DNA of 10,805 nt from Propionibacteriaceae bacterium. GTDB taxonomy: Bacteria; Actinomycetota; Actinomycetes; Propionibacteriales; Propionibacteriaceae. The notes beneath the pieces are model-generated. The model ran no database searches. It saw only the letters and a list, made by a program, of their open reading frames with translations, and was not told where the DNA came from. Within the stretch, counting starts at the first letter, position 1, and every line of letters begins with the position of its first letter. Positions 1 through 6,290 of this stretch are shown piece by piece. The translations under genes and the position numbers were made by a program. The stretch is from NCBI GenBank assembly GCA_021323255.1, contig JAJTCL010000107.1:1-10805 (forward strand), written 5' to 3'.

Positions 1-469
1 AAGAGCCTTACGGTCACTGCAAGCAAATGGTCTCGCTCTGGCACTCCCGCGTCCTCACCCACGGCAGGTGAAAACAGCGGGCAAGGGAGCCTGCTCCGGC
101 GTGCCTCCTTGTCAGTGTGGGAGGGCCTAGCGTCACCGGCATTCACACGGATCGGTTTGATACATACACGAGCACACAGACGACGACGCGAACAAGCGGA
201 GTTCTGGCTGCCACGTGCTTATCGACTTTTGTCGTCAATGCCACCTCTGCTGTCAGCATCTTGCTTCCGGCCGTTAGCGACGACACCAAAATGTCAGTCA
301 CCACCCGATATCTCGCGAGCTCCTGGGAGGCCGCCCAACTTGGCGATGGCGGTTGGGAGAAGCCGATCTCACCCAATGTGGGGGATGCGACAGCTTGCCT
401 TCGCCGGGTCGAATCAGACGGAGAGCGGTCCTGACGGCCGCATGCCCAAGTCGTACGAAAGGAAGCACA
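1..469. other. region without an intact gene, left edge
   Basis: Apart from the MFS-like remnant described separately, I see no intact gene, tRNA, rRNA or mobile element here. Several overlapping short frames exist, but none has both a convincing ribosome binding site and a recognisable complete domain. The last ~15 bases carry the ribosome binding site of the downstream CMD-like gene (AAAGGAAG at 458-465). Together with the stubs further right, it looks like decayed coding DNA. Confidence 0.5.
117..308 (+). pseudogene. probable MFS transporter N-terminal remnant
   Basis: Frame 3 from GTG 117 encodes a Ser/Thr-rich lead-in followed by a hydrophobic stretch (GVLAATCLSTFVVNATSAV, then ILLPAVSDDT) that resembles the first transmembrane helix and following loop of drug-resistance-type major facilitator transporters. 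The family resemblance ends around base 300. After that the frame gives 40 unrelated hydrophilic residues and stops at 434, where an MFS protein would have a further 11-13 helices. No good ribosome binding site precedes GTG 117. I read it as a 5' stub of a lost transporter gene. It could also be a small one-helix protein, since the similarity judgement is from memory. Confidence 0.35.
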
Positions 470-955
470 ATGGCTGAATCAACCAGCGAGACCCCAGTCC
501 TCGACCTCCTCGCAGACATGACAGCAAACTCGATGGCCGCATCGAGTCTCGATCCGGAAACACTCATGCTTGTTCGCATCGCTGCGCTCGTCGCGGTCGA
601 TGCCCCCTTGTTCTCTTATGTGATGAACCTTGAGGTGGCAAGCGAGCTCGATATCGACCCCGAGCGCATTCGTGGCGTGCTAGCCGCAGTCGCACCGATT
701 GTCGGCACGCCGCGGGTCGCATCCGCTACCGGAAAGATCGTCGAGGCGCTCGCTGTCGAGATGGAGATCGCAGAGCTCGAGGAGCTAAGCGAGGAGGTAG
801 CCGACGAGGAGGTAGACGACCAGGTCGACGACCAGGTAGAGGATGAGGTGGAGGACGACGAGGTAGCCGATGACGAGGTGGAGGACGACGAGGTGGAGGA
901 CGACGAGGTGGAGGACGACGAGGTAGAGGACGACGAGGTAGAGGACGAGAGGTAG
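470..955 (+). CDS. carboxymuconolactone decarboxylase-like small protein with acidic repeat tail
   Basis: The ATG at 470 follows an AAAGGAAG ribosome binding site at 458-465, so this start is preferred over a longer frame open from 353. Residues ~10-100 form an Ala/Val/Leu-rich helical domain (LMLVRIAALVAVDAP; VAPIVGTPRVASATGKI) typical of short actinobacterial proteins assigned to the carboxymuconolactone decarboxylase/AhpD-like superfamily. It has no cysteine, so it lacks the CxxC of AhpD-type peroxidases and is unlikely to be a redox enzyme; its function is unknown. Residues ~100-161 are almost entirely Glu, Asp, Val and Gln, built from VEDDE repeats. The frame ends at TAG 953-955 because one repeat is 14 bases long instead of 15. 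With that base restored the protein would run to TGA 994-996 (175 aa, ending VEMDRG). Flanking genes are decayed, but this domain reads intact. Confidence 0.75.
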   Translation: MAESTSETPVLDLLADMTANSMAASSLDPETLMLVRIAALVAVDAPLFSYVMNLEVASELDIDPERIRGVLAAVAPIVGTPRVASATGKIVEALAVEMEIAELEELSEEVADEEVDDQVDDQVEDEVEDDEVADDEVEDDEVEDDEVEDDEVEDDEVEDER

Positions 956-978
956 AGGACGACGAGGTAGAGGATGTG
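845..978 (+). repeat. 15-bp tandem repeat (GAGGTGGAGGACGAC type) encoding VEDDE
   Basis: Units begin at 845, 860, 875, 890, 905, 920, 935, 949 and 964. They differ mainly at GTG/GTA and, in the 860 unit, by GCCGAT. Every unit is 15 bases except 935-948, which is 14 (a C is missing after GACGA). Less regular related codons (GTAGACGACCAG) extend the tract left to ~797. The last unit decays into GAGGTAGAGGATGTG. In the CDS frame it encodes an acidic E/D tail; the opposite strand reads as a meaningless Ser/Thr run. Confidence 0.9.
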
Positions 979-1060
979 GAAATGGATCGTGGCTGACAAA
1001 GCTAGACACTCGGTGTCGAATTGCTGGCGGGGATCGCGTCGCCGATGAGCTGAACCTCGT

Positions 1061-1245
1061 ATGAGTGGGAATCCAGTGGCGGCAGCACTGTACGTATCCC
1101 CGGGCCAGCTCCCCCGGCCGAGCATGTGAGGCGTCTCGTGAATGACGCATATCACCGCTTCAGGGACAACAGCGGCGGCGAGTTGTCAAATATGTATCTC
1201 TCGCTGGCGGGCGTTGACCCTGACAGGTTCGGATTTGTGTCGAAC
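1061..1245 (+). pseudogene. glutaminase N-terminal remnant, frameshifted and truncated
   Basis: ATG 1061 opens frame 2 with MSGNPVAAALYVSPGQLP. Family similarity then continues in frame 1 with PAEHVRRLVNDAYHRFRD, GGELSNMYLSLAGVDPD and RFG. This is the pattern of the N-terminus of serine-dependent beta-lactamase-fold glutaminases (a helical lead, then 'Y-x-x-x-LA-x-VDPD-x-FG'), which convert glutamine to glutamate and ammonia. The two frames join at a run of five C (1111-1115); a sixth C would give an uninterrupted GQLPPAEHV. Similarity stops at ~1240, before the region where the catalytic Ser-x-x-Lys would lie, so about five sixths of the gene is missing. It is followed at once by the antiporter stub. 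Identification is from motif memory; non-functionality is certain if the identification holds. Confidence 0.6.
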
Positions 1246-1272
1246 ACCAAGGCGAGGCAGGAATGGGACGCC

Positions 1273-1482
1273 ATGGACATTGCCGCGCTTTCGCCGATCA
1301 TCGCCGGTATATTTTCGTGGGGAGTTATCTCCGCGCGAGCTACCGCTATCTCAACGCCAATCTTCTTCGTCGCCACGGGGCTGCTACTCGCAGAGGCCTC
1401 AATCTGGTGCAGCTCGAGCCTAATTCCCATTCGACGAAGGTCATCGCCGAAGTGACGTTGTCAGCCCGTCTCGCAAGGCCCA
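1273..1482 (+). pseudogene. cation/proton antiporter (CPA-type) N-terminal remnant, frameshifted
   Basis: ATG 1273, preceded by an AGGCAGGA-like ribosome binding site at 1255-1262, starts MDIAALSPIIAGIFSWGVIS, then ARATAISTPIFFVATGLLL. This is the first helix and 'T-x-P-M-V-F-V-x-x-GLLLG' segment of actinobacterial Na+/H+ antiporters. That frame then turns hydrophilic and stops at 1455. The family pattern resumes in frame 3 as RGLNLVQLEPNSHSTKVIAE and VTLS, equivalent to the usual 'GLVDLEP...LAEVTL' segment, so a frameshift lies near 1390-1396. Beyond ~1480 similarity is lost. A short frame-1 string RMLGPLTI at ~1630-1653 faintly recalls the later 'RLLGIGLPLTI' segment, suggesting an internal deletion. 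It is clearly non-functional, with only 1-2 of ~12 helices left. Confidence 0.55.
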
Positions 1483-1645
1483 AGACCAATCGCCCTAAAC
1501 AGGCGAGGCCGGGTGGCAAGGACCCCGTACCGTCGAGCGCTAGACCGAGAGCCTGGGTCTGCGAGGGCGTGTCGATCATCGGCGCAACGTGCGGCAATAG
1601 CCGCAGGTAGTGACGCGGACGTCCCACGGATGCTTGGCCCCTTAA
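1483..1645. other. decayed intergenic DNA
   Basis: No intact gene, RNA or convincing terminator is seen between the antiporter stub and the 3' end of the M24 peptidase gene. Short coincidental frames are present. Possible shreds of antiporter coding sequence (RVDHRRNVRQ in frame 2, RMLGPLTI in frame 1) are too short to annotate on their own. Confidence 0.4.
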
Positions 1646-2787
1646 CTATTCAACGACCCGCAGTCCATGGTCGGTATTGTTCAGTCGCCGAGCGCCGTCT
1701 GCGGTGACCGTGACGATGTCCTCGATCCGGACTCCGAACCTGCCCGCGAGATAGATTCCCGGCTCCACAGAGAAGCACATGCCCGGCACGAGTGGTTGCT
1801 CTTCACCCTCGACCATGTACGGCGGCTCGTGAGTGGTCACTCCGATTCCGTGGCCGGTGCGGTGAATGAACTGCTCGCCATAGCCTGCATCCGTGATGAC
1901 CCTCCTGGCTGCTCGGTCGATCTCCTGACAACTCACACCAGGACGCACTGCTTCGACACCAGCCTGCTGGGCAAGCCGAACGATCTCGTGCACTTCGCGA
2001 ATCTCCGAAGTCGGCTCCCCCACGCAGACCGTACGCGTAGTGTCCGACCCGTAGCCGTACCGGAGACCTCCGAAGTCCAACACAACCGCATCACCCGGCA
2101 CGATCGTCCGATCCCCCGCCTCATGGTGCGGATTGGCCCCATTGGGACCAGACCCGACGACTGTGAAGTCGACCTGCTCGTGTCCGAACTCTCGCAACAA
2201 ATCAGCAAGATCAGCAGCAACCTCGGTCTCGAGCCGGCCGGCGAAGCGCCGCTGCACGATCTCGCCGTAGGTCGAGTCCGCCGCCGCCCCAGCAGCTGCC
2301 AGCCGCATCAACTCGTTGTCGTCCTTGACCGCACGCATCATCGGCAGAGTCTCGGTAACCGATCGGTAGCTCGACTTCGGTAGCACTCGTTGCAGGCCCA
2401 GCAGATGCATCGCCCAGGCAGAGTCGGAGATGGCAAACTCACCGTCTTGCGGGAGTAACGGTCCGGCGACCTGATAGGGGTCGGTGCCGTCCTCCCAATC
2501 GATCAGCGACAAGCTGCCAGCGCCCTCGGCCGCTTCGGCGTCCGGCCGTTCGAGGACAGGGACCAGGAGGGTCGGCTCTGTGTCCGGGCAGAGCACCAGC
2601 ATCGTCAGCCGCTCAGTGATCGCGGTAGGACGGTACCCGGTGAGCCAGACCAGGCCAGGTCCGGACCGGGGGTAACAATGACTCCGGCGAGGCCCTTCTC
2701 TGCAGCGGAGCTCGCGACCCGACTCATTCTCGCAGCGAAGTCGTCCTTGGTAAACGCTGCTGGTGTCGGAGGATTCGTCGTTGTCAT
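1646..2787 (-). pseudogene. M24 family Xaa-Pro dipeptidase/aminopeptidase P-like, frameshifted
   Basis: The start is ATG 2787 (MTTTNPPTPAAFTKDDF), set by a perfect TAAGGAGG at 2800-2793. The first frame ends at 2605; the rest of the protein is in a second frame reading from before ATG 2602 to the stop at 1646. The join is at 2645-2659, where the - strand reads CCTGG-CCTGG-TCTGG. Removing one 5-base unit gives P-D-L-(A/V)-W-L-T-G-Y, the normal creatinase-N motif, and one frame of 378 codons, the usual family size. Counting from ATG 2602, the five metal ligands of the pita-bread fold are all present: D176 (VLDFGG), D187 (SDTTRT), H251 (TGHGIG), E280 (SVEPGIY) and E294 (RIED). An intact enzyme would cleave Xaa-Pro peptides in the cytoplasm with two bound metal ions. 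As written, translation from the good start gives only ~60 residues. A sequencing error or a phase-variable state cannot be excluded. Confidence 0.85.
2645..2659 (-). repeat. pentanucleotide tandem repeat at the M24 frameshift
   Basis: The + strand reads CCAGA-CCAGG-CCAGG (- strand CCTGG-CCTGG-TCTGG), three near-identical 5-mers inside the coding sequence. Two copies restore the reading frame; three copies, as here, break it. It is a compact slipped-strand mutation site. Confidence 0.8.
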
Positions 2788-2868
2788 GGCAGCCTCCTTA
2801 TGACGCCACGCTAGACAGCACACCGATATGCACATCATCCGATGAGGGTGAACTCCTCGCGAGCGGCG

Positions 2869-2897
2869 TTGGGCACGGCTGGCGTCAGCCGCATATC
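2869..2897 (+). promoter_or_regulatory. candidate promoter with dyad in the spacer, upstream of the amidotransferase gene
   Basis: TTGGGC (2869-2874) is followed after exactly 17 bases by CATATC (2892-2897), a loose -35/-10 pair. A perfect dyad, CGGCTG-GCGT-CAGCCG (2876-2891), fills the spacer and could be an operator or a hairpin. It lies in the 160-bp divergent region between the M24 gene and the amidotransferase gene. The match to consensus is weak. Confidence 0.3.
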
Positions 2898-2947
2898 CCC
2901 CATAAAGGGTGATGCCTCCGTCACCAGCGGGGTGTTTCACTCAGCCC

Positions 2948-3778
2948 ATGTGCAGATGGATGGCCTATTCAGGAACCCCGATCCTCGCCGAAGAGCTGCT
3001 GTTGCGCCCGGCCCATTCGATCATCGACCAGAGCCTGCACTCCCGGATGGGCGCCACCACGACCAACGGTGACGGCTTCGGGATCGGCTGGTACGGAGAG
3101 GGCGCCGAACCTGCGGTATTCAAGAGCATTGAGCCGGCGTGGAATGACGTCAACCTGCGGGAGGTCGCTGGTCAGGTACGCACCCCGCTGCTCTTCGCCC
3201 ACATTCGGGCGTCGACCGGCACGCCGGTGCAGCGCAGCAACTGCCACCCGTTCCGCCATGAGAATTGGTTGTGGATGCACAATGGCGCACTCCGCGAGTT
3301 CCACCACACCAAACGCGACCTGCTGATGGCAGTCGATCCGGCACTGTATCCCGACATCGAAGGATCGACGGACTCCGAGACGCTGTTCTTCTTGGCGCTC
3401 ACCTTCGGCCTGACCGACGATCCGTTCGGCGCGGTCGCGCGGGCGATCGGTTTCGTAGAGAAGGTGGGCCGCGAGCATGGAGTGGAATTTCCCTTCCAGG
3501 GAACGGTTGCCACTAGCAACGGTGAGTCCATCTGGGCCTTCCGCTACTCGAGCGAAGGCAAGAGCCGATCGCTGTACTTCTCCACTAACGTTGCAACGCT
3601 GCGTCAGCTGCACCCCGAGGTAGAGATCCTCCACAGCTTGGGTGAGGAGACTCGATTAGTGGTCTCCGAACCGCTCGGTGACCTCCCCGGAGCCTGGAAT
3701 GAGGTGCCCGAATCCGCTGCCGGCGTGGTCCGTCCCGGCACCGATGAGATGCAGTCCTTCAAGCCCATCGCCCCCTGA
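2948..3778 (+). CDS. class II glutamine amidotransferase (YafJ/EgtC-like)
   Basis: The start is ATG 2948 because it places cysteine at position 2 (MCRWMAYSG), the N-terminal nucleophile exposed after Met removal in class II (Ntn-hydrolase) amidotransferases. An in-frame ATG at 2909 would bury it. Visible family motifs are NGDGFGIGWYG (40-50), AHIRAST (84-90), NCHPF (98-102) and the HNG glutamine-site motif (111-113). At 276 aa it is a stand-alone domain, like YafJ and the ergothioneine enzyme EgtC, which hydrolyses a gamma-glutamyl amide. No ergothioneine genes (egtA/B/D/E) are nearby, so the substrate is unknown. The ribosome binding site is poor (GCGGGG at ~2927). A GNAT acetyltransferase gene follows after 20 bp and is probably co-transcribed. 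Fold assignment is very secure; the cellular role is not. Confidence 0.9.
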   Translation: MCRWMAYSGTPILAEELLLRPAHSIIDQSLHSRMGATTTNGDGFGIGWYGEGAEPAVFKSIEPAWNDVNLREVAGQVRTPLLFAHIRASTGTPVQRSNCHPFRHENWLWMHNGALREFHHTKRDLLMAVDPALYPDIEGSTDSETLFFLALTFGLTDDPFGAVARAIGFVEKVGREHGVEFPFQGTVATSNGESIWAFRYSSEGKSRSLYFSTNVATLRQLHPEVEILHSLGEETRLVVSEPLGDLPGAWNEVPESAAGVVRPGTDEMQSFKPIAP

Positions 3779-3798
3779 GGTCACCCGGGTCCGAAACC

Positions 3799-4335
3799 AT
3801 GGCCAGGCGGATTCGATTCCCGATCAAGACGCCAAGATTGACCATTCGGCCGATGGAGCTTGGCGATGCCGAGGCGTTGCTCCCTGTCTACGGCGACCTT
3901 GAGACCATGCAGCATCTCAGCTCGGACCTGCCGGCTACGGTCGCTGAGGCCCGCGAATGGGTCCAGACCAAGATCGACCTCTTCGATCGAGATGATCAGT
4001 TGAGCTTGTGGACCGTGATCCATACCAACTCGGGACAGATCGTCGGTGATGTCGGCCTCCAGCACGAGGACTATGGGTCGGGTCCGGTGGTCGGCCTCGG
4101 TGGACGCGGCAATCGGCAGTTCTGGCGTCACGGCCTCGGGTTCGAGGCAGCCAGCGCGACCATTGCCGTCGGATTCGAGCAGCTAGATCTTCCCGCGATC
4201 GGAGCCGAAACCCGGCCGGAGAATGTTCCAGCCCAGGTCTTGCTCAGCAAGCTGGGCATGCAACCGGCCGGAACCAATGCCCGGGGCTGGCCGGTTTACT
4301 TGATCACTCGTGAGGATTGGCTGACACGGTCTTAG
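3799..4335 (+). CDS. GNAT family N-acetyltransferase (RimJ/RimL-type)
   Basis: 178 aa, the typical size of a single-domain GNAT enzyme that moves an acetyl group from acetyl-CoA to an amine in the cytoplasm. The N-terminal TPRLTIRPME (11-20) followed by an acidic helix is characteristic of the GNAT_3 (RimJ/RimL/SpeG-like) group. The pyrophosphate-binding region corresponds to RQFWRHGLGFEA (106-117), slightly off the usual 'YWGRGYATEA' pattern: the Arg-His-Gly-x-Gly core remains but the loop residues are unusual. The late motifs AETRPEN (136-142) and LLSKLGM (148-154) are canonical. It sits 20 bp after the amidotransferase, with no strong ribosome binding site of its own, consistent with one transcript. 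Its stop overlaps that of the convergent ABC transporter gene. Substrate unknown. Confidence 0.88.
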   Translation: MARRIRFPIKTPRLTIRPMELGDAEALLPVYGDLETMQHLSSDLPATVAEAREWVQTKIDLFDRDDQLSLWTVIHTNSGQIVGDVGLQHEDYGSGPVVGLGGRGNRQFWRHGLGFEAASATIAVGFEQLDLPAIGAETRPENVPAQVLLSKLGMQPAGTNARGWPVYLITREDWLTRS

Positions 4336-6143
4336 ACGACCAGAGTTCTGGTCTCCCAGGTCCCGTCGCCGACAAGGGTGAGCTCGTTGGTATGCATCCT
4401 GTCGAGCGTGCCGCCATGTCCGACGCTGATCAGCGTGCAATCCGGCAGTTGCTCCCGCACTCGCTCATAAAGTGCGTGCTCCATGCCCTCGTCGAGCGCT
4501 GAGGTGGTCTCGTCGAGGAACACCAGCGACGGCCGCGCGATGAGGATGCGCCCGAATGCGAGCCGCTGCTGCTCACCAGGTGAGAGTGTCTTGGACCAGT
4601 CGGCCTCCAGGTCCAGCCGCTCGGCCAGTTGCCCGAGCTGGATCGACCGCAGCGTCTCGACGGCCACATCGTCGGCCAAGCTTTCGGCGGGAGCGGGGTA
4701 GGCCAGGGCAGTGCGCAAGCTCCCCAGCGGCAGATACGGCTGCTGCGCACAGAACAAGACCTGCTCGAGACCGGGCCGCGAGATCGTTCCTTCAACGTAC
4801 GGCCACAAGCCCGCGAGAGTACGCAGCAGGGTGGTCTTGCCGCTGCCGGACGGGCCTTTCACCACCAGAGCCTGGCCGCCGGCGATGTCGAGATCCAGAT
4901 CTGTCAGGATCGACCGGCCATCCGGGAGGCGTACGTCGAGGTCGCGAATGCCAAGTCCAGCTTCTCGCTCCTCGATGACCGGCGCCGGCAGGGCCCGCGC
5001 CTCTTCGTTGGCGTCAAGCAGTCCAGTGAGCCGGTTGAGCGATGCTCGGTAGCTGGCGAAGTCGTCGTAGGCAAGCCGGAAGAACGACAGGGCGCCCTCA
5101 ACCTGCCCGAAAGCAGTGGCGGTCTGAGTAACATCGCCCAAAGTGATCTCTTGGCTGAAGAATCGCCGAGCCTGGATGACGATCGGGAACACCACAGCGA
5201 TCTGGCTGATCACCAGGTTGAATCCTTGAAACTTGATGCTGCGGAACACGATCGCCCAGGTGTTGACGATCACTGCCGCGAAGCGTGCCATCAGCCCGGC
5301 GTTCTCCACCTGTTCGCCGCGGTAGAACGCAATGTTCTCGGAGTTGTCTCGGATCCGCACCAGGGCATACCGGTAGGAGGCCGTCAGAAGCTCGTTCAGG
5401 AAGTTCAGCCGGATCAGCGGCCTGCCGATCCGTATCGCAAAGACCGTTGCGATGATCACGTAGAGGTACGCGAGGAAGACCATGGCGCGCGGGATCTGGA
5501 GTCCGAAGACGGTGAGCGGGCCCGACAGAGACCAAAGAATGATGGTGAAGGAGACCAACGTCACAACAGAGGACACCGCTCCCAGGGCCAGGGACTGTGA
5601 GTCCGAGGTGTAGGAGGTGATGTCTTGTTGAATCCGCTGATCAGGGTTGTCGACGGCAGTCGTGACGAACCGACCCCGGTGATAAGCCGCACCACTCATC
5701 CAGTCACCGACCATCCGCTGGTTGAGCCAGAGCCGCCAGTGAATGATCTGTGCCTGGCCGATGTAGTACGTGATCAGCACCAATACCACGTTGATCGTCG
5801 CGAGAATTCCGAAGATCAGAATGAATCTCCAGAATGCCGGTGCGTCGAGCTCCTGCATCGCAGTGAACATGCCGTTGCCCTGGTAGGAAAGGACGACATC
5901 CAGTCGCACAGCGGCCACGGTCAGCAGCAGCAATAACGCAACAGTCAGGATCGGGCGCCAGCTCAGCCAGGTCCGGCCCCGGGGGATGAAGTACATGCCC
6001 GAGAGCCGCCAGAACTGTCTGCCCCAGCGGGTACGCCGGATCAGAAACCAACCCACCAGCACGAAGCCGACGAGTACGAAGAGAAAGACCCGTGCGATCC
6101 ACAGCAGACTTGTCAACCACTCCCGCGACCAATCGATCTCCAT
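4332..6143 (-). CDS. SbmA/BacA-like (Rv1819c/YddA-type) fused ABC transporter, permease-ATPase
   Basis: The 603-aa protein has an N-terminal membrane domain (hydrophobic helices from residue ~12, ~63, ~103 and onward to ~360) and a C-terminal nucleotide-binding domain. The last membrane segment (PIVIQARRFFSQEITLGDVT, then QTATAFGQVEGALSFF) is the signature of the ABC_membrane_2/SbmA-BacA family. ATPase motifs are complete: Walker A GPSGSGKTT (430-438), signature LSPGEQQR (520-527), Walker B LVFLDE with D544 and E545, and H-loop H576. Family members with this fused layout include E. coli YddA and mycobacterial Rv1819c, a cobalamin and hydrophilic-peptide transporter; a similar uptake role is inferred here. 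ATG 6143 is chosen over TTG 6146 because GGAGG at 6152-6148 would abut the TTG but lies 4 bases before the ATG. The gene follows the RND gene by 127 bp on the same strand. Confidence 0.9.
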   Translation of the reverse strand: MEIDWSREWLTSLLWIARVFLFVLVGFVLVGWFLIRRTRWGRQFWRLSGMYFIPRGRTWLSWRPILTVALLLLLTVAAVRLDVVLSYQGNGMFTAMQELDAPAFWRFILIFGILATINVVLVLITYYIGQAQIIHWRLWLNQRMVGDWMSGAAYHRGRFVTTAVDNPDQRIQQDITSYTSDSQSLALGAVSSVVTLVSFTIILWSLSGPLTVFGLQIPRAMVFLAYLYVIIATVFAIRIGRPLIRLNFLNELLTASYRYALVRIRDNSENIAFYRGEQVENAGLMARFAAVIVNTWAIVFRSIKFQGFNLVISQIAVVFPIVIQARRFFSQEITLGDVTQTATAFGQVEGALSFFRLAYDDFASYRASLNRLTGLLDANEEARALPAPVIEEREAGLGIRDLDVRLPDGRSILTDLDLDIAGGQALVVKGPSGSGKTTLLRTLAGLWPYVEGTISRPGLEQVLFCAQQPYLPLGSLRTALAYPAPAESLADDVAVETLRSIQLGQLAERLDLEADWSKTLSPGEQQRLAFGRILIARPSLVFLDETTSALDEGMEHALYERVREQLPDCTLISVGHGGTLDRMHTNELTLVGDGTWETRTLVV

Positions 6144-6254
6144 CAATCCTCCAAGCTCTGGCCCCTACCGAAGTCGGCGCTTACGTTACGCCCGAAAGCA
6201 CTCTCACGAGATATTCGCCTGCCGCGGGAGCCTGCGCCGATCAACCGAGCGCTT

Positions 6255-6290
6255 GCCGGCTATCCGATGCTCAGGCTGCACGTAGCCGGC
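6255..6290 (-). terminator. weak hairpin at the end of the RND gene
   Basis: GCCGGCTA (6255-6262) and TAGCCGGC (6283-6290) form a perfect 8-bp stem around a 20-base loop that includes the RND stop codon. There is no T-run, so it is at best a weak or Rho-dependent stop, or an mRNA-stabilising structure between the RND and ABC genes. Confidence 0.3.

Noticed and set aside
92..121. Hairpin with CAAGG/CCTTG ends near the left edge
   Set aside because: The stem is short and interrupted and has no T-run; the gene it might terminate is outside the window.
845..996. CRISPR-like array
   Set aside because: The repeats are contiguous 15-mers with no spacers and are in frame with a coding sequence; they encode an acidic protein tail.
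616..1155. Long - strand frame rich in Ser/Thr opposite the acidic repeat
   Set aside because: It is the antisense reading of the 15-bp repeat (GAG/GAC codons read as CTC/GTC-type in another frame), with no ribosome binding site or domain outside the repeat.
1667..2383. 238-codon + strand frame opposite the M24 peptidase
   Set aside because: It lies antisense to codons holding all five M24 metal ligands; no domain of its own.
1..2800. Explaining all left-side frameshifts as sequencing errors
   Set aside because: Homopolymer or repeat errors could explain individual lesions, but the glutaminase and antiporter fragments lack most of their genes, and the right 8 kb has uninterrupted frames up to 3.6 kb, so real decay is needed for at least part of the region.
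4629..5600. 323-codon + strand frame inside the ABC transporter gene
   Set aside because: Hydrophilic, no recognisable domain, and entirely opposite an ABC gene with full ATPase motifs.
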